Assembly (NCBI GenBank): GCA_040752025.1
Contig: JBFMFR010000003.1
Location: forward strand, 1 to 64,000
Length of the DNA: 64,000 nt
Direction: 5' to 3'
From: JBFMFR01 sp040752025
GTDB lineage: Bacteria > Chloroflexota > Anaerolineae > Anaerolineales > UBA4823
Of the stretch, positions 33,166-41,354 are shown piece by piece (positions within the stretch are counted from its first letter, which is position 1; every line of letters starts with the position of its first letter). The notes beneath the pieces are model-generated. The model was not told the DNA's origin, made no database searches, and saw only the letters and a program-made list of their open reading frames with translations. The translations under genes were made by a program, and so were the position numbers.

Positions 33166-34188
33166 GTGATGAAGAAAAACCCTTCGCTTTTTACTGATCT
33201 CTCCGGGAATATCGGTTTGGTCATTCGAAAATACGTTCCTTTGTTGATCTTACTGGGTCTTGTGCTTCTTTTTACTTTAATTTCCCCCAATTTCATGACA
33301 GGGAACAACTTGAAACTCATGATGCGCCAGGTATCCTTTGTGGCAATCACTGCGGTGGGGCTGATGTTCGTAATGGTTTCTGGAGGTATCGATCTGTCGG
33401 TAGGGTCCCAGATCATACTCACGAATATTATTCTGGCGCTAATGGTGTCGACGAACGATTACGGTCTGGGGATTTCCCCCCTGATCGCTATCCCAGTCTG
33501 CATTGCGCTGGGAACGGTATTGGGTATGACCAATGGACTGCTTAGCAATCTATTGAAGATCCATCCACTGATCATCACGCTGGGTACATCCATGATCTAT
33601 AAAGGTCTGGGGTATATCGTTGCCAATGGCAGAAACATCAGCGGCCTGCCAGATTCGCTGCGGTTTTGGGGCCAGGGTTACATCGGCCCGGTGCCGGTTC
33701 CGATCATCATCATGATCATTGTCGCGTTTATCGGCGCCTTCGTTCTGCAAAAGACCTATTTTGGAAGACATGTCTTTGCGATGGGCGGGAATGCGGAAGC
33801 TGCACGCCTGGCGGGTTTGGATGTCAACCGGATGAGGGTGATTGTCTTTGCGATCGGCGGCTTTACCTCTGGGATCACCTCTGTGGTGCTGCTTTCGAGA
33901 GTCTTCAACGGGCAGGTGACCACCGGCGCGGGGATCGAATTCGATGCATTGACTGCCGCTCTTTTGGGCGGCGTCAGCTTCATCGGCGGCGAAGGCACAA
34001 TTTTTGGCCTGGTCACAGGCGTGATGATTATTGGCGTCTTGAACAATGGGATGCAGCTTTTCGGTTTGCAAGATTTTTACCAGAATTTGGTCAAGGGCGC
34101 TGTGCTGCTCGCCGCAGTCGGTTTCGATGCATATCAAAAGAGCCGCAAAGCGAAAGAGACTGTCGAAAAGGTAGCGACCTCAAACTGA
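33166..34188 (+). CDS. Sugar-type ABC permease (RbsC-like)
   Basis: A 340-residue inner-membrane permease with about ten hydrophobic segments. Family motifs: VMVSGGIDLSVGSQ near residue 66, NGLLSNLLKIHPLIITLGT, GGNAEAARLAGL and SFIGGEGTIFGLVTG. It follows the ATPase by 15 nt. The substrate may not be a sugar, since CUT2 members in catabolic islands also take up aromatic or polyol compounds. Confidence 0.92.
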   Translation: MMKKNPSLFTDLSGNIGLVIRKYVPLLILLGLVLLFTLISPNFMTGNNLKLMMRQVSFVAITAVGLMFVMVSGGIDLSVGSQIILTNIILALMVSTNDYGLGISPLIAIPVCIALGTVLGMTNGLLSNLLKIHPLIITLGTSMIYKGLGYIVANGRNISGLPDSLRFWGQGYIGPVPVPIIIMIIVAFIGAFVLQKTYFGRHVFAMGGNAEAARLAGLDVNRMRVIVFAIGGFTSGITSVVLLSRVFNGQVTTGAGIEFDALTAALLGGVSFIGGEGTIFGLVTGVMIIGVLNNGMQLFGLQDFYQNLVKGAVLLAAVGFDAYQKSRKAKETVEKVATSN

Positions 34189-34211
34189 ACAATTCAAGTT
34201 GCGACAAAAAT

Positions 34212-34280
34212 GGCGACCCAGGTTTCGAAACCGATGGAAACCTTGCGCGGGTCTTTGATTTCCTGGACGCACATTTATGA
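34212..34280 (+). pseudogene. Vestigial 3' end of an esterase gene
   Basis: Codons 34212-34277 read GDPGFETDGNLARVFDFLDAHL followed by TGA, in close agreement with the last residues of the esterase at 43875 (GDPLFETEENMKRVF.FLDRHLK) and of the one at 34733. No upstream part remains, because the permease gene ends at 34188. This is the tail of a deleted alpha/beta-hydrolase gene that once followed the permease, as it still does in the second cassette. Confidence 0.8.
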
Positions 34281-34304
34281 ATTTCCGAAAAGGGTGAACT
34301 TGCT

Positions 34305-34688
34305 ATGAAAAACAGTTTTACAGCAAACACAACAGACGGCCCACGCCTGTTCTCTTTCCGGGATGGCCTGTATTTCTATGGAGCCTATCACAACCTGGAA
34401 TTCACCGAGCAGGATCGCGGTAAAACGCTCACGGTCAGTGTGGATTCGCATCAACTCTCTTTGTGTTGGATCGAACTGTGGCCAGCGCATTACGATGGCA
34501 AGGACTGGGTAAAGTGGACCACAGACAGAGGCCAGGATGCGCTTGCTCTCACAGGGCATAAGCCACATCCCAACCCACAACTCACCTGGAAAATCGAACC
34601 CGGTAAGTACTCGATCTATTTCGTTAATTCAAGTCCCACAGATAAAATCAAACACCAGATTATCGCTTACCAGATCGAAATAAAATAA
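34305..34688 (+). CDS. Hypothetical beta-rich protein
   Basis: A 127-residue soluble protein that I do not recognise. It has no signal peptide and few charged helices; its alternating strands (TLTVSVDSHQLSLCWIELW, YSIYFVN, KHQIIAYQIEIK) suggest a small beta-sandwich. AAGGGTG precedes the ATG. It is wedged between an esterase remnant and an intact esterase, in a stretch absent from the second cassette, so it may have been brought in when the older esterase was deleted. Confidence 0.6.
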   Translation: MKNSFTANTTDGPRLFSFRDGLYFYGAYHNLEFTEQDRGKTLTVSVDSHQLSLCWIELWPAHYDGKDWVKWTTDRGQDALALTGHKPHPNPQLTWKIEPGKYSIYFVNSSPTDKIKHQIIAYQIEIK

Positions 34689-34732
34689 CGGTCCTTACCG
34701 GAAGAGAAAATTCCTCTATCAAGAATACGTCT

Positions 34733-35644
34733 ATGCGCAATCAACGAACCCCACCCCCACATTACGCAATCGCCGGCGCGCCTCCTGCCGCCGACACCAA
34801 CCACATCCAGCGGAAATACCTGGATATCGCTTATGCCCAGGTTTCAGAGTCCGAGAAACTGGACATTTATCTACCCGCCGATGGCGAAGGCCCTTTCCCA
34901 GTCATTCTGGGAATCCATGGAGGGGCCTTCATGGGATGCGACAAGGCTGATCTTCACGTCCTGCCCATGCTGGAGGGGCTGGACAGGAACTATGCGGTTG
35001 TTTCGATCAATTACCGCCTGAGCTGGGAAGCGAAGTTTCCGGCGCTCGTGCACGACGCCAAGGCAGCCGTGCGCTGGATTCGCGCCCACGCAGAACCATA
35101 TCATTTCGACCCAGATAAAATCGCCGCCTGGGGAGGCTCTGCGGGCGGCTACCTGTCCACGATGCTGGGAACAACTGCCAATGTAAAGGAACTGGAGGAT
35201 TTAAGCCTGGGGAATCCGTACCAGCCATGCAATGTCCAGGCAGTGGTGGCATGGTTTGGCCCAACAGATTTCCTGAAAATGGATGAGCAACTGGCAGCAA
35301 ATGGCATGATGCCCCCCGTCGGTTTCCGTCACAGCGAAGCCAACTCACCCGAGTCGCTTCTCCTTGGCCAGTTGATCACAGAAATCCCGGAGAAAGTAAG
35401 GGCCGCAAACCCTGAAACCTACATCCACCCCAACATGCCGCCTTTCTACCTGCAACACGGCACGGGAGATGCCACGGTGCCCGTACAGCAATCGATTGAA
35501 TTTGCGGAGAAGTTGAAGCGAGCGCTTGGGGAGGATCGAGTGATCCTTGAACTGCTCGAAGGCGCCGAACATGCGGATGAGGCCTTCAATACCCTAGAGA
35601 ATGTGAATAAGATGCTCGATTTTATCGACCGGCACCTGAAGTAA
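34733..35644 (+). CDS. Alpha/beta-hydrolase, BD-FAE-like esterase
   Basis: A 303-residue serine hydrolase of the carboxylesterase/BD-FAE type. It has the oxyanion motif HGGAF (about residue 63), nucleophile GGSAGG (about 138-143, Ser in the middle), Asp and His late in the chain (GTGDATVPVQQS and EGAEHADEAF). BD-FAE members hydrolyse feruloyl and other aromatic or sugar esters, which fits delivery of an aromatic acid to the ring-cleavage enzymes downstream. It has a paralogue at 43875 (similar throughout). No signal peptide, so it is cytosolic. Confidence 0.88.
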   Translation: MRNQRTPPPHYAIAGAPPAADTNHIQRKYLDIAYAQVSESEKLDIYLPADGEGPFPVILGIHGGAFMGCDKADLHVLPMLEGLDRNYAVVSINYRLSWEAKFPALVHDAKAAVRWIRAHAEPYHFDPDKIAAWGGSAGGYLSTMLGTTANVKELEDLSLGNPYQPCNVQAVVAWFGPTDFLKMDEQLAANGMMPPVGFRHSEANSPESLLLGQLITEIPEKVRAANPETYIHPNMPPFYLQHGTGDATVPVQQSIEFAEKLKRALGEDRVILELLEGAEHADEAFNTLENVNKMLDFIDRHLK

Positions 35645-35725
35645 AAAGTTACTGGCGAGCCCAAAAGGGTTCCATGCAGGCTCAGGCCGGAAGAAGGCAA
35701 AGGCCAGGATTAAGGAGGTATGCGT

Positions 35726-36442
35726 ATGCCTGGGAAGAACTTACTTGTGATTGGAGCGCACTCCGCGGATTTCGTCTGGCGGGCAGGCGGAGCGATTGCG
35801 CTGATGACCTCGCAAGGCGGCAAGGCCGCTGTTATGGCGCTTTCCTATGGGGAGCGCGGCGAATCGGGCGAGTTATGGAAAGAAGCCGGGCAAACGATCG
35901 AAAATGTCAAACGCATCCGCCACGAGCAGGCCGCTGTGGCGGCCGGAGTCCTGGGGGCCGAATTTCGCTGCCTGGACCTGGGCGACTATCCTCTGCAAAT
36001 CAGCGATAACGCCTTGCAAGAACTGGTGGAATTGTTCAGAGAATTACAGCCGGAGGTTGTCCTGACGCATACACCCGTAGATCCTTTCAACCCGGACCAT
36101 CCGGTGGCCTGCCAGGTGGCGCAAAAAGCGCGCCTGTTAGCCTCGGGAGCGGGCGTTGCCAGCGCCTTCAAACGCATCACCCCGCCCGACCTGTACTTCT
36201 TCGAGCCGCACCAGCCAGAACTGTGTGCGTTTATGCCCAACACTTTTGTCGATATCACACCGGTCATGGAACAGAAGCGCAAGGCCATGGGATCGATGCA
36301 GGCACAGAGCTATCTTCAGGAATACTACGGCGAACTTGCGGCGCGGCGCGGCAATCATGCCCGGCGCATCTCGGGAATGAACGAGGTCAAATATGCAGAG
36401 GCGTTCCAACGCACGCTGCCCTGGGTGGTGAAAGAATTATGA
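35726..36442 (+). CDS. galB: PIG-L-family hydratase, GalB-like (4-oxalomesaconate hydratase)
   Basis: A 238-residue PIG-L/LmbE-fold protein. The usual AHPDD motif is replaced by AHSADFVWRAGG (about residues 9-20), the variant described for GalB, the hydratase of the gallate pathway that converts 4-oxalomesaconate to 4-carboxy-4-hydroxy-2-oxoadipate. The second metal region HTPVDPFNPDHPVACQ is intact. The start at 35726 is preferred: AAGGAGG lies 7 nt before it and only 1 nt before the alternative ATG at 35720. The next gene encodes the aldolase that would split the GalB product, and the two overlap by ATGA, which supports the assignment. Confidence 0.82.
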   Translation: MPGKNLLVIGAHSADFVWRAGGAIALMTSQGGKAAVMALSYGERGESGELWKEAGQTIENVKRIRHEQAAVAAGVLGAEFRCLDLGDYPLQISDNALQELVELFRELQPEVVLTHTPVDPFNPDHPVACQVAQKARLLASGAGVASAFKRITPPDLYFFEPHQPELCAFMPNTFVDITPVMEQKRKAMGSMQAQSYLQEYYGELAARRGNHARRISGMNEVKYAEAFQRTLPWVVKEL

Positions 36443-37071
36443 ATACAGATCAATTAGCGCGTTTACGCGAATTGGGCGTGGCGACTGTCTATGAGGCTTC
36501 AGGGCGAGAAGGGTTGATCGATATTCCGTTGATTCAACTCATTCCTGGCAGCCGCGTGGCCGGCCCGGCGCGCACCGTCTTGTGCGCTCAGGATGACAAC
36601 CTGATGGTGCACGCCGTTATCGAACAAATCCAACCGGGGGAAGTGCTGGTTTTGAGCATGCCGGAACCAGCCCCGGTGGCACTGATCGGTGAGCTTTTAG
36701 CCACCCAGGTCAAGGTGCGAGGGGCGGCGGGCATCCTGGTGGATGCCGCCAGCCGAGACGTGGAGGAACTGGTGCAGCTCGGCCTGCCGATCTGGACGCG
36801 CTTCATGCGGGTAAAAGGCGCCGCCAAAGCGCAGGTCGGGGCAATCAACGTACCTGTCTCGGTCGGCGGAACCCAAATCTCTCCTGCCGACATCGTGGTG
36901 TTGGACATGGATGGAGGCGTCTGCATCCAGCGCGAGGAGATCAGCGAGGTGTTGAAAGCTTCCGAAACGCGCTGCGAGCGCGAAGCGCGCCTGCGAAAAA
37001 AACTCCTGGCTGGCGAAACCTCCTATGACCTGCACGGATTACGCCAAATCGCTGAAAAGAATGTGAGGTAA
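36439..37071 (+). CDS. galC: 4-carboxy-4-hydroxy-2-oxoadipate aldolase-like (GalC/LigK, RraA fold)
   Basis: A 210-residue RraA-like protein. Family features: VATVYEASGREG near residue 12, the PGSRVAGPARTV segment, GELLATQVKVRGAAGILVDAASRD with the substrate/metal residues (G-E-L-L, R and D), and the C-terminal GVCIQREE. Class II pyruvate aldolases of this kind cleave 4-carboxy-4-hydroxy-2-oxoadipate to oxaloacetate and pyruvate. The start overlaps the galB-like stop (ATGA), implying coupled translation. RraA regulators look similar but lack this neighbourhood. Confidence 0.82.
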   Translation: MNTDQLARLRELGVATVYEASGREGLIDIPLIQLIPGSRVAGPARTVLCAQDDNLMVHAVIEQIQPGEVLVLSMPEPAPVALIGELLATQVKVRGAAGILVDAASRDVEELVQLGLPIWTRFMRVKGAAKAQVGAINVPVSVGGTQISPADIVVLDMDGGVCIQREEISEVLKASETRCEREARLRKKLLAGETSYDLHGLRQIAEKNVR

Positions 37072-37073
37072 GC

Positions 37074-38030
37074 ATGAACCCCGAGGAACCCATTTACGAC
37101 GTAGCTCACCTGGCCCATGTTGAGCTGCTGACCCCGAAACTAGAAGAAAGTGTGCGATTTTTCGTCGATATCCTGGGCATGATCGAAAGTGACCGCAAAG
37201 GCGATTCGGTTTACCTGCGCGGCTGGGATGATTATGAGCATCATACGCTGCAATTGACGGCATCACCCAAACCCGGAATGGGGCACTACGCGTTCCGCGC
37301 CGCCAGCCCACAAGCCCTGCAAAGGAGGGTAGACGCCATCCGGAAAACGGGCTCAGGCCGGGGGTGGAAGGAAAACAACGTCGGGCATGGCCCGGCTTAC
37401 CTGTTTACAGATCCCGACCAGCACATGCTCGAAATCTACTACGAAACCGAATGGTACCAGGCGCCCGAAGAACTGCGCCCGGCGCTCAAGAACCAGGCGT
37501 CGCGCTATCCCGATCGCGGCATCGGCCTGCGCCGGCTCGATCACGTCAACCTGCTGGCGGCGGACGTGCGCGCCAACCGCCTCTTCATGCAGGAGGCGCT
37601 TGGCTGCCGCCTGACCGAACAGATCATTTTCGATGATGGCTCAGAGAAGGGGGCCTGGCTGACGGTGACGAACAAAACGTATGATGTGGCGATATCCGAA
37701 GATTGGACTGGATCCAATGGACGGCTGCACCATATCACTTACGCTGTCGACTGCCGCGAGGAGATCCTGCGCGCCGCCGATATTTTCCTGGAGCACGGCG
37801 TATTCATGGAAACCGGGCCGCACAAGCATGCCATCCAGCAGACTTTCTTCCTGTACGTCTACGAGCCCGGCGGGAACCGCTTCGAGATTGCCAACGCCGG
37901 GGCGCGCCTGATGCTGGCCCCCGATTGGAAGCCGATCGTGTGGAGCGAAGAAGAGCGCAAGAAAGGCCAGGCCTGGGGCCTGCCGACGATCCCATCCTTC
38001 CATACGCATGGGACCCCACCTGTGGAGTAA
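37074..38030 (+). CDS. Extradiol ring-cleavage dioxygenase (type I, VOC fold)
   Basis: A 318-residue two-domain vicinal-oxygen-chelate protein of the catechol 2,3-dioxygenase / homoprotocatechuate 2,3-dioxygenase type. Domain 1 (about 10-135) and domain 2 (about 150-300) each repeat the babababb fold. The metal ligands appear as His in RRLDHVNLL (about residue 155), His in RLHHITYAVD and Glu in GGNRFEIAN. The conserved Tyr in the LYVYEPGGN strand is present. The enzyme opens a catecholic ring with O2 and Fe(II). It starts 2 nt after the aldolase gene and precedes an HpaF-like isomerase, so the ring-cleavage pathway is contiguous. Confidence 0.87.
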   Translation: MNPEEPIYDVAHLAHVELLTPKLEESVRFFVDILGMIESDRKGDSVYLRGWDDYEHHTLQLTASPKPGMGHYAFRAASPQALQRRVDAIRKTGSGRGWKENNVGHGPAYLFTDPDQHMLEIYYETEWYQAPEELRPALKNQASRYPDRGIGLRRLDHVNLLAADVRANRLFMQEALGCRLTEQIIFDDGSEKGAWLTVTNKTYDVAISEDWTGSNGRLHHITYAVDCREEILRAADIFLEHGVFMETGPHKHAIQQTFFLYVYEPGGNRFEIANAGARLMLAPDWKPIVWSEEERKKGQAWGLPTIPSFHTHGTPPVE

Positions 38031-38034
38031 GCCT

Positions 38035-38415
38035 ATGCCGCACCTGACGCTTGAATACAGCGATAATCTAAGCTTCGAGGTACAGCCCCTGCTAGCTCGC
38101 CTGCACACCGAGCTGGTCGCTACCGGCGCCATCAACCTGAAAGGGCTCAAAAGCCGCGCCATCCGCCACAGCGACTACCGCATGGCGGATGGTAACCCGG
38201 AGTACGCCTTTGTTCACGTCAACCTGTTGATCCGCGAGGGCCGCCCGCAGGAAATCCAGCAGGATGCCGCCCAGCGCGTGATGGCGGTATTGAAAGAAAC
38301 TTTTGGAGAGCGCTTCGAGAACAGCTATCTGTCCCTGTCGATCGACATCAAAGAGATGCGCGAGGGCATCGCCCAGACGCTCCACAATATCCCTGAGCGA
38401 GGTGAAGCTACATGA
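38035..38415 (+). CDS. hpaF: 5-carboxymethyl-2-hydroxymuconate isomerase-like (HpaF, CHMI)
   Basis: A 126-residue tautomerase-superfamily protein of the CHMI type. The catalytic amino-terminal Pro follows the start Met directly (M-P-H-LTLEYSDNL), and the core motif YRMADGNPEYAFVHVNLLIREGR is typical. CHMI ketonises the ring-cleavage product of homoprotocatechuate; here it may act on the product of the neighbouring dioxygenase or substitute for GalD tautomerase. The ATG at 38035 was chosen since Pro must be residue 2. It overlaps the next gene by 4 nt. Confidence 0.85.
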   Translation: MPHLTLEYSDNLSFEVQPLLARLHTELVATGAINLKGLKSRAIRHSDYRMADGNPEYAFVHVNLLIREGRPQEIQQDAAQRVMAVLKETFGERFENSYLSLSIDIKEMREGIAQTLHNIPERGEAT

Positions 38416-39023
38416 ACGATCTGCTGGCAGATAAGCTGGCCATCCGTGAACTGATCGAAAACTGGGTTTTGTACCGTGACGCCGGCGATTGGGAGCGCTT
38501 CGCCACCGTCTGGCACCCGGAGGGCTGGATGACCGCCACCTGGTTCCAGGGCCCGGCCAGGGATTTCATCGAGGCCAGCCGCAAACTCTTCGACCAGGGT
38601 GGGAATATCCTGCATACACTCGGCGGCTGGACGTGCGACATCTCCGGCAAGCGCGCCATTTCGCAAGTCAAGATGACCATCCACCAGCGCGCCAGCGTGG
38701 AAGGCGTCCCGGTAGACGTGATGTGCTACGGGCGCTTCTATGATTTCCTCGAAAAACGGGGGCGTTGGGGCATCGTCAGGCGGCAGCCCATCTATGAAAA
38801 AGACCGGCTCGATCCGGTCGACCCGTCTGCCAGGCTCAACCTGGATGCGGACCTACTCAAGCGCTTCCCTGAAGGCTACCGCCACCTGGCCTATTTGCAG
38901 GCGAAAAACGGGTTCGAACTCAAAGACGAACTGCCGGGCCTGCGTGGACCTGCTGTCGAGAAACTATACGCCGAGGGAAAAGCCTGGCTAGAGGGCTCTG
39001 AACGGCCTGGAGAGCCGCTCTAG
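38412..39023 (+). CDS. SnoaL-like (NTF2-fold) protein
   Basis: A 203-residue protein with the SnoaL_4/NTF2-like opening (LADKLAIRELIENWVLYRDAGDWERFATVWHPEGWMTATWFQGP), also seen in ring-hydroxylating dioxygenase small subunits and in dehydratase-like enzymes. No partner large subunit is nearby, so a small isomerase, dehydratase or cyclase role on an aromatic intermediate is more likely. The start overlaps the isomerase stop as ATGA. Its stop TAG overlaps the stop of the convergent LysR gene by 4 nt. Confidence 0.75.
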   Translation: MNDLLADKLAIRELIENWVLYRDAGDWERFATVWHPEGWMTATWFQGPARDFIEASRKLFDQGGNILHTLGGWTCDISGKRAISQVKMTIHQRASVEGVPVDVMCYGRFYDFLEKRGRWGIVRRQPIYEKDRLDPVDPSARLNLDADLLKRFPEGYRHLAYLQAKNGFELKDELPGLRGPAVEKLYAEGKAWLEGSERPGEPL

Positions 39024-39895
39024 AGGGATTTTTGAATAAACTCGATAAAGGTCTTTGCCGACCTGGATAGTTTTCTGTTCTTCGGATACACCAGAACCAG
39101 GTTACATTCGATTTCCTCATCCAAAGGGATGGCCAGGACATCCGGGTGTTTGTGGTAATCGTAGATTTTTGCCGGCATCAACGCCAGGCCGATATTGGTT
39201 CCCACCAGGCCAAAAACGCTGACTTTGCGGTGACTCGAATAGAAAATCGTGGGCTCAAAACCCGCCTTTCCACACTCATCCATGATCAATTTGTGTAGAT
39301 CCGTAACTTTATCGAAGACAATGAAATTGTCCTCGGATAGCTCTTTGATTGAAATAGATGATCTTCCCACATGCCGGTTTTTTGTGGAAACGACAACCAG
39401 TAACTTATCGCGACAGACTTCGATGCTCGCAAAGCGGTTATGGTTCAGATCATTGTGACGAGTAAAAGCCAGATCGAAAAGACCCTCATCCAGCGAGGGA
39501 AATATATTGGATCCATTCAGCTCTTGTAAAGTGACCTGAATATCTGGATACAACTCCCTGAATTGGGCAATTTGTGCCGTGATTCCATACTGGGTCAGAA
39601 CGGGTATGGCAGCAATCGAAAGGGAGTCCGTATCGGTTTTCAAGGCGTTGAGTTCAACACTCATGGCTTTATAGGCAGCATTGAGCGTACGCGCATGGAT
39701 CAAGAATGCCTCACCGGCTTCTGTCAGGGATATTTTGCGCTTGCTCCGGTCGAACAGTGTAACCCCCAATTCTTCCTCCAGCGCAATGATCTTTTTTGAA
39801 AGCGAGGATTGGGAAATATAAAGTTCCTCAGCAGCCGCTGAAAAACTGCCTGCTTCCACAATGGCAAGAAAAAATTGAATCTGGCGAATTTCCAT
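39020..39895 (-). CDS. LysR-family transcriptional regulator
   Basis: A 291-residue LTTR. The HTH (MEIRQIQFFLAIVEAGSFSAAAEELYISQSSLSKKI, residues 1-35 in the usual register) is followed by a type 2 periplasmic-binding-like co-inducer domain. The ATG at 39895 gives the normal LysR start; the longer frame from 39919 adds eight residues. It is divergent from the second transporter cassette (start 40041) and convergent with the ring-cleavage cluster, so it probably controls one or both. Confidence 0.92.
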   Translation of the reverse strand: MEIRQIQFFLAIVEAGSFSAAAEELYISQSSLSKKIIALEEELGVTLFDRSKRKISLTEAGEAFLIHARTLNAAYKAMSVELNALKTDTDSLSIAAIPVLTQYGITAQIAQFRELYPDIQVTLQELNGSNIFPSLDEGLFDLAFTRHNDLNHNRFASIEVCRDKLLVVVSTKNRHVGRSSISIKELSEDNFIVFDKVTDLHKLIMDECGKAGFEPTIFYSSHRKVSVFGLVGTNIGLALMPAKIYDYHKHPDVLAIPLDEEIECNLVLVYPKNRKLSRSAKTFIEFIQKSL

Positions 39896-39947
39896 CAAAG
39901 TCCTGACAACCCATTCCAATATAGAATAGATTGTATCATAGAATGAA

Positions 39948-39976
39948 TTGCTCTTTCAAAAAAATGCGTGTATGCT
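39948..39976 (+). promoter_or_regulatory. Promoter of the second transporter cassette
   Basis: TTGCTC (39948-39953), 17-nt spacer, TATGCT (39971-39976). Upstream, an ATAGAAT direct repeat (39921 and 39938) lies between this promoter and the divergent lysR start, where a LysR site would be expected. Confidence 0.55.
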
Positions 39977-40040
39977 GTATTCAGGTAGTTGCGCAAAATA
40001 CCAATAAAGAACTCGGGACCGAAAGGATAAGGAGAAACGT

Positions 40041-41228
40041 ATGAAGAAACTTGCTATTTGTATGCTGATTGCGCTGATGGTGTTGATGTCTGCCTGCCAG
40101 GCTGCCTCGGAGACCACTGCCCCAGAGTCGACATCTGCCCCTGAAGCAACCAGCGCGCCGCAGGGAAAACCGATCATTGCGGTGTGCCTGCCAGCGCTGG
40201 ATAATCCTCTGATGCTTGGCTTCCAAGATGCATTCACCAAAGCTTTCAGCGCTGATTACGATGTCCAGGTAGCCAGCGCGGATGGCAATCCGAACAACCA
40301 GGCAACCCAGGTGGAAAACTTTACCGCCATGAGAGTTAAGTTTATGTTCGTCATGCCGGTCGAATCGACCAGCCTGGTACCCAAGCTGGTCGCCGCCCGT
40401 CAGGCGGGCGTGACCGTCCTGGTGGCTGGCGGCGATCCTGGCAATGCCGATGCCTATGACAGCGTGATGATGATGAACCAGTTCCTGTCAGGCCAGTATG
40501 AAGCCTATATGGCCAGGCAGTGGGTAGACCAGACTTATCCAGATGCGGCGGATGGCTCGGTCGAAACAGCCATCTTCGAATCGACACTCAATACAGAGGC
40601 GGCTCAACGCTCCGCCGGAATCAAGATGATCGCCGAACCCTACTTGAAAAACGCGACCGGCGAATACATCGACGCGACCGGGAAAGTGGTATCGGAAGCA
40701 GAGAAAATCGCCAACCCGGCTTACTCCCCCAAAGTGAAAGTCGCCACCGTAACACAGGCCGAAATGTTCCAGGCCGGCCAGACTGCCATGCAGAACATCC
40801 TGACCACCAATCCGAATGTCAAGCTTGTGCTTGCCTACGCAGGGGATGGCGGCATGGGCGCTTCGCAGGCCATCCTGGATGAATTCGCCAAGGGAGCCGG
40901 GATCAGCGCAATCGAGGACCTGAACAAAGTGGCCGTCTTCGGCGTGGGGATGATTGGCGCTGAAGGGCCGGCCGTGTTAGACTCTGCCACGAACAAAACC
41001 GTTTTCAGAGGCACAATCCGTTTTGGCGGGGACCTGGTTGGAAGAACGATTGAATTCGCCAGCAAGATGCTGAAGGGCGAGATCACCAAAATCATCTACG
41101 ATCCGCTTGACATCGTGACGGTCATCGATGGAAAGCTCATGGCGCTGCCGATCGAAAGCTCGGAGGTATTTGCCGTACCGACCGGTACGCCAATGGAAGT
41201 CAAGCTCGGTCCACCTCCTGGCGGGTAA
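40041..41228 (+). CDS. Sugar-type ABC substrate-binding lipoprotein (Peripla_BP_4)
   Basis: A 395-residue lipoprotein: signal ending in a lipobox (LMSAC near residue 19), a Thr/Ser/Pro-rich tether (about 22-45) and one Peripla_BP_4 domain (about 47-375; WVDQTYPDAADGSVE is shared with domain 1 of the fused protein at 28188). It has the CUT2 ligand-binding fold and delivers substrate to the ATPase and permease that follow. AAGGAGAAACGT precedes the ATG. The substrate is unknown; the duplicated cassette suggests a related compound with different specificity. Confidence 0.9.
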   Translation: MKKLAICMLIALMVLMSACQAASETTAPESTSAPEATSAPQGKPIIAVCLPALDNPLMLGFQDAFTKAFSADYDVQVASADGNPNNQATQVENFTAMRVKFMFVMPVESTSLVPKLVAARQAGVTVLVAGGDPGNADAYDSVMMMNQFLSGQYEAYMARQWVDQTYPDAADGSVETAIFESTLNTEAAQRSAGIKMIAEPYLKNATGEYIDATGKVVSEAEKIANPAYSPKVKVATVTQAEMFQAGQTAMQNILTTNPNVKLVLAYAGDGGMGASQAILDEFAKGAGISAIEDLNKVAVFGVGMIGAEGPAVLDSATNKTVFRGTIRFGGDLVGRTIEFASKMLKGEITKIIYDPLDIVTVIDGKLMALPIESSEVFAVPTGTPMEVKLGPPPGG

Positions 41229-41288
41229 ACTGCCCGGTTCCGAAAAGCTCTGGTGTGAAATTACCGGTAGTTTATCCGGATTCAACCT

Positions 41289-41322
41289 GTGGGCTGGGGA
41301 GTTCCAGGGGGACCCAGCCCAC
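41289..41322 (+). other. Intercistronic hairpin after the second binding-protein gene
   Basis: GTGGGCTGGG (41289-41298) pairs perfectly with CCCAGCCCAC (41313-41322), 14-nt loop, no T run. It occupies the same place as the hairpin at 30388 behind the other binding-protein gene, but the sequences are unrelated. Confidence 0.65.
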
Positions 41323-41354
41323 CCTTCAATAAGCGGCAAGATGGAGATGGCTCA

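Noticed and set aside
39901..39945. A LysR T-N11-A operator
   Set aside because: Several weak matches exist in this AT-rich stretch and none stands out; only the ATAGAAT repeat is noted.
41289..41354. Extended N-terminus of the second rbs-type ATPase
   Set aside because: The GTG lies in a hairpin stem, and conserved sequence starts at 41355.
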